DNA of 64,000 nt from Flavobacterium pisciphilum (GCF_020905345.1 NZ_JAJJMO010000001.1:1612001-1676000); one strand, 5' to 3'. Shown: positions 8,811 through 16,554, counted from the stretch's first letter. Made by a program: numbers and translations. Notes: generated by a model from the letters alone, not told the origin.

Positions 8811-9443
8811 TTATGGTGTTTTTATTAGTTCACTTTTTGTCTTATTCTTTTCTTCTAAATCAGCGTAGAAATCTTGATCACTAACTGCTGAAATCGTATA
8901 TTTTTGCATTCCTCCTTGTCCCATCATATCCTCAAACTGAATGTCTTTGATTACAATTTTTCCAATATCGAACAATGTGAAAAATGGATTACTTTTTATC
9001 TCAAGCGCTTCGTTAACATCAACCATATTTCTTAACATGCTTACTTGTTCTGAAGGATATGCGTTTGGATTTTCTTCGTTAAAACAAATTCCTTTTATAG
9101 AAATGGTATAATCTTCAGTGCAGATATACTCCTTAACAGTTCCTCTACGATACTTTCCTACTGTAGCTGTTTCAACAATTGTTTTACTTAATCCAAGTGA
9201 GATTAAAGGCTCATTTGGCAATTCATAATCAACACCTTTATGAGTAAGTGTAAGAGTTAAAAAATATTTCCCTCCAGAAAAGCTAGAAATATTGATAGAA
9301 TTAAGATCTATTTTCTTTCCGTTTTTTTTTACCTTGAGATTTCCACCTTTCATACTAACATCGAACAAGAAACCTGGATATCTTGGACCTACATAGTCTA
9401 AAAACGCTCTTGCTGTAATCTCTTTTAAATTAAATTCTGCCAT
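8811..9443 (-). CDS. DUF6046-type phage tail protein
   Basis: 210 residues. It resembles the DUF6046 family found between tape measure and hub in Bacteroidetes contractile phages: FDVSMKGGNLKVKKNG, TLTLTHKGVDYELPNEPLIS, GTVKEYI, YTISIKGICFNE and YPSEQVSMLR. The middle part (residues 95-160) is built like a LysM/gp53-type tail-completion protein. It overlaps the tape-measure stop by one base. Probable hub or initiator-complex component; the exact role is not established. Confidence 0.65.
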   Translation of the reverse strand: MAEFNLKEITARAFLDYVGPRYPGFLFDVSMKGGNLKVKKNGKKIDLNSINISSFSGGKYFLTLTLTHKGVDYELPNEPLISLGLSKTIVETATVGKYRRGTVKEYICTEDYTISIKGICFNEENPNAYPSEQVSMLRNMVDVNEALEIKSNPFFTLFDIGKIVIKDIQFEDMMGQGGMQKYTISAVSDQDFYADLEEKNKTKSELIKTP

Positions 9444-10897
9444 TATACTGCTGTTTGCATTTGGTTTACACTATTCACGGCTCTTAAAAGCATTTCTTGT
9501 ACTTTCTCGCCCAAATTACTTATCCCTTTTTCTGATGATTCTACATAAATTTTAGTATCATCTTGTAATTTTTGTATGTTAATTATAATATTAGTAGCCT
9601 TTGGTCCTCCTGAAACAATTGAGTCAGATGAACCTACTGTATTCGTTTTTGCTGTCTTTGCTGTTTTTGCCATTTTAGCATTTACAACTGGTGAATTTGG
9701 TTCACCTAAAAGAGCTTTTTGTTGGATTTTAAGTTGACTTGTCGGATTTTTTTTAGCGATTTCGCTTTTTGTTGTTATTTCTGGAGCATTCATTTTTACC
9801 CCTTTATTATATCCGGTATTAAAACTTTTTGCAGCTTTTAAACCATCTTCTATAAGTTGTTTTTTTGAATTAACGCCCATTAAATCCCCAGCCGCTTTTT
9901 TTCCTATTTCCCATGCCTTTTTAAAATCACCACTAAAAAATGCCGCCAATGCCTGCCCAATACCTGTGACTCCAGATAGTAATTCATGAAAACGATTAAT
10001 GACATAATTTTTTATCATCATCCCAAAACCTTTCATTACTTCCCAAACTCCCATTATGGTTCCACGAACAGATTCAAATCTATCCCACAAAGACCAAACA
10101 ATCGCAACTAATGCCGCTATCCCGATAATTACTAATGAAATAGGATTCATAGCCATAACAAAATTCCAAGCTGCAGTAGCACCTTCTACTAACCAGATTA
10201 CTCCTTCTAATATCCCAAGCGCAGCACTAAAAGCATAAGCTTGAATATTTGCAAGTAAAAAATTGACTCCTAAACCAAGGAGAATCCCCCCTAACGTAAT
10301 CATAATAGTCCTAGATTCTGTTATTCCGATTATTAAGTCGAGAATTCCCATAGCTAAATCTTGTACCATTTTTACAATTGGTTGTATAAAAATCCATAAG
10401 ACACTAAATGCTGCCGAAAGATTAGGAAGTTGTTGGGTTAAAAAAGATACCCCTTTGTTTAAAAATGAGATAAATCCTTTAAATGAATCAGTGGTATCTC
10501 CACCAAGTGAAACTAAAAATGTATTCCATGCTGTTGCAAATTCACTTTGACTCGTTTTGAGTTTCTCAAATTCGTCACTTATCCCCCCTTTTATTCCATT
10601 AAGTTTTTCATAGGCAACACGTGCGTTAAAGACTTCCTTTCCAAAAGCTATAATTGTATCTACAGAAAAAGTATCTTTAATTTTATTTTCAATACTTGCT
10701 AAACCCGATTTAAAAAATCCAATCGAAGAGTTGTTTTCTTTTACTGCTTCGCTAAAATTATTTACTATGTTTTCTGTGTTTGCAAAAGAATTATTCATAA
10801 CATTTATCTGATTAATCGCAATTCCGAGAGATTGTGCAACGTTCAAAATCGGACCGTTTGCATTTTGTATGGCTGTAATGTAGTCGAAGGCGTTCAT
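9443..10897 (-). CDS. tail tape measure protein
   Basis: 484 residues, alpha-helical, with a cluster of long hydrophobic segments in the middle (residues 160-275), a typical tape-measure motif (AMNPISLVIIGIAALVAI followed by W..F) and a charged helical end. Length sets tail length, and at 484 residues the tail would be short. Its ATG (10897) overlaps the stop of the frameshifted chaperone product as ATGA, the normal arrangement for chaperone G/GT followed by tape measure. Confidence 0.85.
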   Translation of the reverse strand: MNAFDYITAIQNANGPILNVAQSLGIAINQINVMNNSFANTENIVNNFSEAVKENNSSIGFFKSGLASIENKIKDTFSVDTIIAFGKEVFNARVAYEKLNGIKGGISDEFEKLKTSQSEFATAWNTFLVSLGGDTTDSFKGFISFLNKGVSFLTQQLPNLSAAFSVLWIFIQPIVKMVQDLAMGILDLIIGITESRTIMITLGGILLGLGVNFLLANIQAYAFSAALGILEGVIWLVEGATAAWNFVMAMNPISLVIIGIAALVAIVWSLWDRFESVRGTIMGVWEVMKGFGMMIKNYVINRFHELLSGVTGIGQALAAFFSGDFKKAWEIGKKAAGDLMGVNSKKQLIEDGLKAAKSFNTGYNKGVKMNAPEITTKSEIAKKNPTSQLKIQQKALLGEPNSPVVNAKMAKTAKTAKTNTVGSSDSIVSGGPKATNIIINIQKLQDDTKIYVESSEKGISNLGEKVQEMLLRAVNSVNQMQTAV

Positions 10898-11648
10898 GAT
10901 GGTGTTTGTGAGGTTTCTTTCTCTTTAGTTCTAATAAAATGTAAATTCTGAATTTCTTCTGCCCAATCTTCATCACTTAGTTTATGAGGTTTTGGAATGT
11001 GCATGTAAAATTTCAAGTACGCATCAAATAATCGAATGTCGATATTCTCTGCAATTGTAAAGGAAGAGGCATCATCGGTATCGATAATGGCCCCTTTTAA
11101 AGCTTTTTTAGCGTTGCCACTTTTTTGTTTTGGAGTTTTTCTATTGCTTGGTAAAGCGGAAATCGAATCGAAGCATTTTCTCTATCGCTAAAAACATCAT
11201 CTTTTTTGATACAAATCATTTCGAATAATTTTTCCTGAGTAACAAATGGTTTCGCTGAAGGATTTTTCTTTTCGGCAGTTTTAATATCCTGACGTGTAAT
11301 CACTCTCACGGTACATTTTTCTTCTCCAATTAAAATAACTGAGTTATTTCCTTCCGAAATTATTTCGGCATCATCAAAATTGAAAAAATTAGCAAGCTCT
11401 TTACGTGCTGCAAAGAAATAATCATCATTTGTCTTGATTTCTTCATCTCCACCAATAAACAATTCGTTTAACATAACCTCTCCAAAGGTTATTTCGCCAT
11501 CTTTTTGCATAGCACTAAAGGCATGCTTAAAAGTTGTCATTTTCGGTTCGCGTAAATAAGCTACTTTATCCTCTACAGGAAGCTCATAAATTTGACCGTA
11601 TTTTTCTTTCCACTCATTAATTTGTTCTTGTTTTATTTGCTGTTTCAT
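10894..11648 (-). CDS. tail assembly chaperone, -1 frameshift product (G-T type)
   Basis: If ribosomes slip -1 on the heptamer at 11103-11109, the upstream 182 residues continue into a second open frame (ALKGAIIDTDD ... KEKETSQTPS) and end at 10894-10896, giving about 251 residues. The second frame has no start codon of its own near the junction and overlaps the tape-measure ATG. This matches the conserved G/GT arrangement of tail chaperones in many dsDNA phages. The slip itself is inferred from the sequence. Confidence 0.75.
11097..11648 (-). CDS. tail assembly chaperone, unshifted product (G type)
   Basis: 183 residues, no signal peptide, mixed alpha/beta (YELPVEDKVAYLREPKMTTFKHAFSAM near the N-terminus). 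It lies between tail tube and tape measure, which is the slot of the tail assembly chaperone coating the tape-measure protein during tail building. The frame ends KKVATLKKL-stop just after a canonical slippery sequence, giving a short form (this one) and a long frameshift form. Identification rests on position, size and the slip site. Confidence 0.75.
   Translation of the reverse strand: MKQQIKQEQINEWKEKYGQIYELPVEDKVAYLREPKMTTFKHAFSAMQKDGEITFGEVMLNELFIGGDEEIKTNDDYFFAARKELANFFNFDDAEIISEGNNSVILIGEEKCTVRVITRQDIKTAEKKNPSAKPFVTQEKLFEMICIKKDDVFSDRENASIRFPLYQAIEKLQNKKVATLKKL
11103..11109 (-). promoter_or_regulatory. -1 programmed ribosomal frameshift heptamer A AAA AAG
   Basis: On the minus strand the codons read CTA AAA AAG CTT TAA, so A-AAA-AAG lies exactly in the X-XXY-YYZ register needed for -1 slippage, only two codons before the zero-frame stop. 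After slipping, the frame reads GCT TTA AAA GGG GCC and stays open for 69 codons to the tape-measure start. Confidence 0.8.
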
Positions 11649-11662
11649 TGTTTGTTTTATTT

Positions 11663-11698
11663 AACCAACCAAAGCAGTTTAAGATGCTTTGGTTGGTT
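11663..11698 (-). terminator. 14-bp perfect stem-loop between tail tube and chaperone genes
   Basis: Arms aaccaaccaaagca and tgctttggttggtt with an 8-base loop. On the minus strand the hairpin is followed by ttaaataaaa, a poor U-tract; on the plus strand it is followed by tttt. It is probably a partial terminator or RNA-processing element that makes the abundant tube/sheath mRNA exceed the chaperone and tape-measure mRNA. Confidence 0.65.
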
Positions 11699-11711
11699 TT
11701 AATTAAAATTA

Positions 11712-12128
11712 TTATTGTTGTGCTTTTACACCTAAAAAGACAATTGGCAATTCGACTACCATGTTTTTATCTCCTTGTTTCATGCTTTTCTTAGTTTCGG
11801 TAAATTCGCAACCAGATAAAACATCAATTACCGTTTTTCCTCCATCAGATGGAACATAAGAAACGATAACATCAAAGTTTAAATCAAGGATATCAAAGTT
11901 TGGAGCACTTAAAACCATGGCTTCCAATTCGCTTTGCCAAATAGTAATTTTTCCTTCGTAAGATTTATTACCACGAGTAACTTTATGTGGTTTGTTACCA
12001 CGTCCTCTTAAAGTTTCCTTTTCCTGCTTAACAGTGTATTCAACTTCAGTAATTCCTTCTATAATTCTGCCTCCAATTGAAATGGAAACATCTGACCAAG
12101 CGTATTGCTTGCTGCTAAATGTGCTCAT
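11712..12128 (-). CDS. tail tube protein
   Basis: 138 residues in strand-rich order: a start with SWSDVSISIGG-like strands (YAWSDVSISIGGRIIEG), a long basic loop (RGRGNKPHKVTRGNKSYEG), VLSGCEFTETKKS and a final hydrophobic strand (VVELPIVFLGVKA). It sits three bases after the sheath gene. Contractile phages place tube right after sheath, and the size suits a gpFII/gp19-type tube subunit. Hexameric rings of it would form the inner tube. Confidence 0.8.
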   Translation of the reverse strand: MSTFSSKQYAWSDVSISIGGRIIEGITEVEYTVKQEKETLRGRGNKPHKVTRGNKSYEGKITIWQSELEAMVLSAPNFDILDLNFDVIVSYVPSDGGKTVIDVLSGCEFTETKKSMKQGDKNMVVELPIVFLGVKAQQ

Positions 12129-12130
12129 AT

Positions 12131-13306
12131 TTATTCTAAATTTGTTGTAAATCCGATGTTTACAGTTATATAATCGCTATAACCTACTGGTAATAATTGT
12201 AAGGCAATATTCAAGTTGTTTGTAACCAATACATTTTGGTTTTCATCGATATATGCTTTTACCCCAGATAATTTTCCGTTTTGAACCATTAAACCATCGA
12301 TTTGTCTCTCGATAGCATTTTGCCAAGATTTAATAGTAACAGGATGAATTTTTCCAGCATCAGTTACTGGAATTTCGTCTGATAATTCGTCAACCAATGT
12401 ATCATAAGCAATAAGTACTGCTTCGTCCATCACTAAACCTCTTGATAAGGTGTTGAAATCATCTGTAGATCCAGTTAAAGTTACATCGCTTGTAAAATAA
12501 TAACCAGAACGGTTAGCAAAGCTGCGTAAAAAGATATAGCCTTTGTTATGAATAGCATCCCAAGATGTATCTAGACTTTCTGCAGTTCCGCCATTAGTAA
12601 AATAAGCTGTAAAATTTTCTACTGGGCCATCTTTTACACGAGAGATTTTTCTTTGAGAAGGAATACTTGCGATTCTTCCTAAAGCCAAACCTACAGAAGC
12701 TTCTTTAGAACCATCTGTATTTGCCAACAAAATAGATACTTTGTTGAAGCTTGCAGTGGCATAATCTTTTAAATCAGCAACAGTTCCTGAGAATTTGTTA
12801 CCCGAAATAATTGTACGAACTGGGAAATATCTGCTTGCATAATCTTCGTTTAAAGCTTGTGCTTTTGCAACAGCAAGAGCAACGTCTGCATCTAATCCGT
12901 TTGTGATTGTTTCGGTAGTTCCTGATTTTTTAAGAAGTCCTAAAATTCTAATTTTTCCTGATGCATCAGCCAATAGCTTTTTTGCATAAGGTTTTGTCAA
13001 ATCGGCCATATCTTCCATTGTAATGGTAGATAAAACAAGCATGAACCAAAGCTCTGCTCCTTTTTTGGCTTCGTCGTAAAATGCTTTGATATGCTTGTAA
13101 GCAAAAGCATTTGCACCTGTCTCTTCGATACCAAGATTTACTGCTTCATCAAGCGAGAAAATCTGATACGAACCACCTACAGCAACTTTTCCTGTTCCTG
13201 CAACTGTAACTCCAGTTAATACCAATCCTGGTACTTTTTGGATGTCTGATTGTAACAACCCTAGACCCTTGCTAGAGATGTTGAATTTTATATTTGGTAA
13301 ACTCAT
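12131..13306 (-). CDS. contractile tail sheath protein (DUF2586-like)
   Basis: 391 residues. Features of the Bacteroidetes short sheath family: N-terminal strand region (PGLVLTGVTVAG), VGGSYQIFSLDEAVNLGI, AYKHIKAFYDEAKKGAELWFML, ASIPSQRKISRVKDG and a C-terminal domain with ILPV... type strands (NIALQLLPVGYSDYITVNIGF). It is followed by the tube gene. It overlaps by 4 bases the spanin-like gene upstream. It forms the contracting outer layer of the tail, so the phage is a myovirus. Confidence 0.85.
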   Translation of the reverse strand: MSLPNIKFNISSKGLGLLQSDIQKVPGLVLTGVTVAGTGKVAVGGSYQIFSLDEAVNLGIEETGANAFAYKHIKAFYDEAKKGAELWFMLVLSTITMEDMADLTKPYAKKLLADASGKIRILGLLKKSGTTETITNGLDADVALAVAKAQALNEDYASRYFPVRTIISGNKFSGTVADLKDYATASFNKVSILLANTDGSKEASVGLALGRIASIPSQRKISRVKDGPVENFTAYFTNGGTAESLDTSWDAIHNKGYIFLRSFANRSGYYFTSDVTLTGSTDDFNTLSRGLVMDEAVLIAYDTLVDELSDEIPVTDAGKIHPVTIKSWQNAIERQIDGLMVQNGKLSGVKAYIDENQNVLVTNNLNIALQLLPVGYSDYITVNIGFTTNLE

Positions 13307-13794
13307 ACTATTTTAAAAAATTTAATTATATAACAAAATGCAAATCCGAGTAAAAAAGCAATCCCGATATTGATAAAAGAATATCCTGTTTTTTGTTTGC
13401 TTTCGATGTTGTTGTTTTTAATAACATTTGAACTCTCTTTTTTGAACTCATTTTTTATCTTGGCCACTATTGCAAGGCTATCGCAGGTTGCAGATATTAA
13501 AATTGTATCGTGTACAATTTTTAATTTAACCTTTGCCTGGGCGTTTTTCTGAACATAAAAAATGGGCTGTGAATCTGTTTTCAATTGGCTCTTTGCAACC
13601 AATTCAGATAAAGGGATTCTTAGTTCCGTTTCTGCTCTCGGAGCATAAACTGTAGTATCTTTATAGATGACTACTTTTTCAGATGTTATCTGAGTCTGAT
13701 TTTCAATTTTTTGAGTTTCCTGTCGCGTCGTACGACAGGAAATCAACAAACAACTAAAAATAAACACTGATAACAAAAGTGTTTTTTTATACAT
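13303..13794 (-). CDS. candidate unimolecular spanin (lipoprotein with C-terminal membrane helix)
   Basis: About 163 residues from the ATG at 13794; an in-frame ATG at 13818 would lie before the end of the amidase gene and give a less natural leader. It has a lipoprotein signal (YKKTLLLSVFIFSCLLISC, with LISC as lipobox), a periplasmic helical/strand region, and a C-terminal transmembrane helix (INIGIAFLLGFAFCYIIKFF). An N-terminal lipid anchor plus a C-terminal membrane helix, directly after an endolysin gene, is the u-spanin arrangement that fuses inner and outer membranes at lysis. A 10-bp inverted repeat lies just after the lipobox codon. Confidence 0.65.
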   Translation of the reverse strand: MYKKTLLLSVFIFSCLLISCRTTRQETQKIENQTQITSEKVVIYKDTTVYAPRAETELRIPLSELVAKSQLKTDSQPIFYVQKNAQAKVKLKIVHDTILISATCDSLAIVAKIKNEFKKESSNVIKNNNIESKQKTGYSFINIGIAFLLGFAFCYIIKFFKIV

Positions 13795-14197
13795 GTTGAT
13801 ATTCTTTTTTAGCGTCAAAACTCGGGCATGCTTTCTTTACATTCGGAAAATCTCTGTGTCCTTGAATAATAGCTTTTGGGAATTTTTGTCTTAACTCCTT
13901 AAGCAATTTTAACAAAGAAGCTTTCTGGGCAAGCGTTCGATTATCCTTCGGAATAACTTTTTCATCAATTCCACCTACATAAGATATGTTGATACTTTCA
14001 TGGTTAAATCCTTTTACACCATTCGAAACTTGTTCTATTGGCAATAACGAAACTACTTCCCCATCTGGCTTTATAATAAAGTGGTAACCTGGCATTCTCC
14101 AACCCAATTGATTTTTCCAGTAGTTCTGTATGCTACTTATTGATGTGTTTTGAGAGGTTGCTGTGCAATGCACGGCTAAGTACTTTATTTGTCTCAC
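13787..14197 (-). CDS. N-acetylmuramoyl-L-alanine amidase, phage endolysin (T7 lysozyme-like)
   Basis: 136 residues, amidase_2 fold. Zinc ligands are visible as the His in AVHCTAT (residue 10), the His in QGHRDFP (about residue 115) and the Cys in KKACPSFD. Length and motifs match T7 lysozyme/AmiD-type endolysins cutting the amide bond between MurNAc and L-Ala. No signal peptide, so release needs a holin or equivalent. The start codon is GTG; no better ATG lies upstream. It overlaps the spanin-like gene by 8 bases. Confidence 0.85.
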   Translation of the reverse strand: MRQIKYLAVHCTATSQNTSISSIQNYWKNQLGWRMPGYHFIIKPDGEVVSLLPIEQVSNGVKGFNHESINISYVGGIDEKVIPKDNRTLAQKASLLKLLKELRQKFPKAIIQGHRDFPNVKKACPSFDAKKEYQHV

Positions 14198-14430
14198 TTT
14201 GTTTATTTATATTCTCGGTTCACTACTCATTTTTTGGTTTTACTTAAAGAAGTATCTCGTATTAAAAAGTAATTTTCCGATTGATTTCTGAGGCAAAGTT
14301 GTGGGCTTTTCTGCTGCAAAAAAAATAGTCTTCCAAGCCTTGTATTGGATCAATACAAAGTTTGGGGACATTTTACACAAGCATTGGAACTTAAATTTTA
14401 TGATACGTATCTAAAGCCGAATTTTGCTTT
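14198..14430. promoter_or_regulatory. divergent late control region with an 8-bp palindrome
   Basis: 233 bases without a gene separate the leftward lysis/tail operon from two rightward tail genes. It holds a perfect inverted repeat TTGTATTG-GAT-CAATACAA (14340-14358), a plausible binding site for a late-gene activator or repressor. Clear TAnnTTTG boxes were not found on either strand, which fits activator-dependent late promoters. No open frame of note. Confidence 0.5.
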
Positions 14431-14718
14431 ATGAATGATATAATAGTAGACACAAACGGGGATTTAGGCTTCCATAATGGAGACCTATTGATTGGTTTTT
14501 CAGAAAACCTGCATCAAGAACATATCTTGATTGCCAACAAAGGCGAGTATCGTGAATTTCCTGAACTGGGAGTAGGTATTTTGCAAATGTTAAACGACGA
14601 CAATTACATGAACGTTTTAATTGAAGCCAAAAAAAATCTGGAATACGATGGTATGAAGATTAATAATATTGAGCTCGATGACGATGGGAATTTAAATGTT
14701 GATGGACAATATAAATAG
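14431..14718 (+). CDS. gp46/gpW-like small baseplate protein
   Basis: 95 residues, rightward, opposite to the main tail block. DTNGDLGFHNGDLLIG, ANKGEYREFPELGVGILQML and LEYDGMKI follow the pattern of small Mu gp46/gp25-type baseplate proteins of Bacteroidetes phages. A terminator follows immediately. The separation from the other baseplate genes is unusual compared with Mu, where gp46 precedes gp47. Confidence 0.55.
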   Translation: MNDIIVDTNGDLGFHNGDLLIGFSENLHQEHILIANKGEYREFPELGVGILQMLNDDNYMNVLIEAKKNLEYDGMKINNIELDDDGNLNVDGQYK

Positions 14719-14743
14719 ACTTTAAAGAAGAGTCTATTTTTTT
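14716..14743 (+). terminator. intrinsic terminator after the gp46-like gene
   Basis: Stem tagact/agtcta overlapping the stop codon, followed by a run of seven T. Confidence 0.6.
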
Positions 14744-14835
14744 AGTAATTAAAAGCTGCCATAAATCAGCTTCAAATTGTTATGCCTATATCTCAAAAGA
14801 GTTAGGCAAACTAATCATGTAAAAACAAAATTTAA

Positions 14836-15312
14836 ATGACACCACGCAACGAATTATTTGTAAAAATAAAACAAGCTTTAAAGACAATTCCTGAGTTGGG
14901 ATTAGTCGATTTACAACGCAAACAAATTTCTAATCCAGCCTCAGGTGATCCTGTTTATTGGACTGCAGCTCTTATTGAAGTAAAAAGTATTGCTTGGCAA
15001 AACATGCCAGAAAGTAATCAAGAAGGAGATTGTGTTATAGAAGTACTTTTATATTGCAAAAATGGATGGATTGACCATCTTAATATAACAGTCGGAAATC
15101 CAGATGAATTAGCTGAGTTTAACTTAATTCAGAAAATCTCCGAAAAACTCCAACACTTAAAAGGAGATTTATTTGCCCCATTATTACAAGTAAATGAGGA
15201 AACAGATAATGCTGTAGATGGTTTTATGAGTTACAAATTATCATTTAACAGTACAATCTGCAGAGAAATCAATCCGTTGTATTTGAACAAAAAGCTAACC
15301 ATAATTTCTTAG
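14836..15312 (+). CDS. phage tail-associated protein, function unknown
   Basis: 158 residues, rightward. Cytosolic, alpha/beta, beginning TPRNELFVKIKQALKTIPELGLVDLQRKQ, with QNMPESNQEGDCVIEVLLYCKNGWID in the middle and SYKLSFNSTICREI at the end. The build (N-terminal helix, then a strand pair with a polar loop) resembles Mu gp37/tail-terminator-type proteins, which act at the head-proximal end of the tail. That is a guess from size and layout. A good terminator follows at 15322. Confidence 0.5.
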   Translation: MTPRNELFVKIKQALKTIPELGLVDLQRKQISNPASGDPVYWTAALIEVKSIAWQNMPESNQEGDCVIEVLLYCKNGWIDHLNITVGNPDELAEFNLIQKISEKLQHLKGDLFAPLLQVNEETDNAVDGFMSYKLSFNSTICREINPLYLNKKLTIIS

Positions 15313-15321
15313 GCATAAAAA

Positions 15322-15350
15322 AACCTCCTGGATAAGGAGGTTGTTTTATT
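15322..15350 (+). terminator. intrinsic terminator after the rightward tail gene pair
   Basis: Perfect 8-bp stem aacctcct/aggaggtt with a 5-base loop, followed by gttttatt. Confidence 0.75.
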
Positions 15351-15401
15351 GTGGACGAAAAATAAAAAAAGCATAGCGTTTAAACACTATTTAAATACTG
15401 T

Positions 15402-15626
15402 TTAAAACATTTTTAATTGGCTATTTTTATTTGAATCTTTTAGGTTGTCATTGTAAATACCTTCGTAGTTTACAATAGCATCCACAGTTCTTGTGGATAA
15501 GAAATACTTTTTTGCAACTTCCTCAATTACAGCATCAATCCTCCATTTTGGATTCTTTGCCATTAATGAATAAAAGTGCTTACGTACTAAATTATTTCTT
15601 TCGAGAAGTCTTTCTTTGCGAGTCAT
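15402..15626 (-). CDS. small HTH-like phage regulator candidate
   Basis: About 74 residues from the ATG at 15626; a start 21 bases upstream adds only SVYLCN-like residues and is less likely. The first half is basic and helical (RKERLLERNNLVRKHFYSL). The second (IDAVIEEVAKKYFLSTRTVDAIVNYEG) is a good helix-turn-helix pattern. It lies alone between the early/cargo region and the late control region, with two 18-bp repeats upstream (15706-15751), like Mu's middle/late activators Mor and C in position and size. Its role as late activator is an inference. Confidence 0.5.
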   Translation of the reverse strand: MTRKERLLERNNLVRKHFYSLMAKNPKWRIDAVIEEVAKKYFLSTRTVDAIVNYEGIYNDNLKDSNKNSQLKMF

Positions 15627-15705
15627 ATTACAAAGATAAACAGACAATTTTAATCCTGCAAGGCGATTTTTTTTGAGTATTGAATCTCCTTTATTTACCT
15701 ATTTT

Positions 15706-15751
15706 ATTACTTATTTCCGTAATATTGGAGTCTATTACCTATTTCTGTAAT
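15706..15751. promoter_or_regulatory. tandem 18-bp operator-like repeats
   Basis: Two copies of ATTACyTATTTCyGTAAT (15706-15723 and 15734-15751) match at 16 of 18 positions, 28 bp apart start to start. Each is itself an imperfect dyad (ATTAC...GTAAT). A half copy (ttacctatttta) starts near 15696. They lie upstream of the HTH gene and downstream of the SecB-like gene, so they may control the HTH gene's promoter. Confidence 0.55.
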
Positions 15752-15777
15752 TATTTCTAATCATGAAGAAATCAATC

Positions 15778-16203
15778 CTACTCTAATACAATTATAGAAT
15801 TTTCCTTAAGTGGTTTTGACATATCTGTAAAATTCATGACTCCTAACATAATCACACCTGTATTAGCTTGAAGAGTTACAGTACTAATAAATGCTCTTAA
15901 ATATGGATAAACAATAGGAATCGAATTGGTATAAAAATAATTTGGTATTTCGTCAAATTCAATTTTATTAGTAAATTTAAAATCCGCAATTCCACTAATT
16001 ACAATTATTGGTTTACGTTTTTTACCTTCCTCATAACCAATAAAATTTATTGACAATTCAAACCTACCTTCTTTCGGAAAGTATTTCCCTGTAGGATTAA
16101 ATTGTAATTTTAGTTCGCTTTCTTTTTCTCGAGTTTCATTATAGGAAAAACTCGGTACTTGAAATTTAATAAATTTAAACTCTGCTTTTTTTGCTTCTAA
16201 CAT
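15778..16203 (-). CDS. SecB-like chaperone of a toxin-antitoxin-chaperone module (CmdC-like)
   Basis: 141 residues, cytosolic and strand-rich. The C-terminal half (FDEIPNYFYTNSIPIVYPYLRAFIS, QANTGVIMLGVMNF) has the SecB layout: a short strand, the YPYLR..IS helix start and a final hydrophobic 'P-x-N-F'-type stretch. Solitary SecB-like proteins next to small operons act as chaperones of an unstable antitoxin (TAC systems). It is the third gene of a three-gene operon behind a candidate antitoxin and an ART-like toxin, the order of CmdT-CmdA-CmdC. The gene lies 13 bp beyond an intrinsic terminator. SecB similarity: fairly confident; TAC role: inferred. Confidence 0.65.
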   Translation of the reverse strand: MLEAKKAEFKFIKFQVPSFSYNETREKESELKLQFNPTGKYFPKEGRFELSINFIGYEEGKKRKPIIVISGIADFKFTNKIEFDEIPNYFYTNSIPIVYPYLRAFISTVTLQANTGVIMLGVMNFTDMSKPLKENSIIVLE

Positions 16204-16216
16204 ATTGCAATAATAG

Positions 16217-16257
16217 TTAAAAAAAAAGACTCTGTGAAATTACAGAGTCTTTTTTTA
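16217..16257 (-). terminator. intrinsic terminator overlapping the end of the antitoxin gene
   Basis: On the minus strand GACTCTGT-AATTTC-ACAGAGTC is followed by nine T, and the TAA stop of the 104-codon gene is formed by the end of the T-run. The hairpin codes the last ten residues of the antitoxin candidate and lies between it and the chaperone gene, so the chaperone depends on read-through or on translation opening the hairpin. Confidence 0.75.
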
Positions 16258-16531
16258 TTTTTCTTTTTCTATTTGAAATCAATTTTGGTGGATCAGCCAA
16301 AAAAGCAAATGTAGTTGCTGTAGCTCTAATATATTCTACTTCTACTTCCGAATTATTACAATCTATCAAAATTGAATTTTCATCTATAGATGTCAAATAT
16401 TCATAATAAGTAGGACCATCAATATCACTCTTTTTATGCTTATTGATAATTTCTTGTACTTCATCTGGAGCAGAAGCAATAAATTCATTTAATAAATCTA
16501 GCGCATTGCTTTGTATCTCTTGTTTTTTCAT
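16217..16531 (-). CDS. candidate antitoxin of a toxin-antitoxin-chaperone module (CmdA-like)
   Basis: 104 residues, acidic N-terminal two thirds (NALDLLNEFIASAPDEVQEIINKHKK, then SILIDCNNSEVEVEYIRAT), then a hydrophobic, basic tail (FAFLADPPKLISNRKRKIKK, SQSLFF). In chaperone-addicted antitoxins an aggregation-prone C-terminal tail is what the SecB-like partner holds, and this tail fits. No DNA-binding motif is obvious. It is 23 bp after the toxin candidate. Identification depends on gene order and size; I do not recognise the sequence by itself. Confidence 0.5.
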   Translation of the reverse strand: MKKQEIQSNALDLLNEFIASAPDEVQEIINKHKKSDIDGPTYYEYLTSIDENSILIDCNNSEVEVEYIRATATTFAFLADPPKLISNRKRKIKKDSVISQSLFF

Positions 16532-16554
16532 AATCTTATATATAAAGTATTTAA

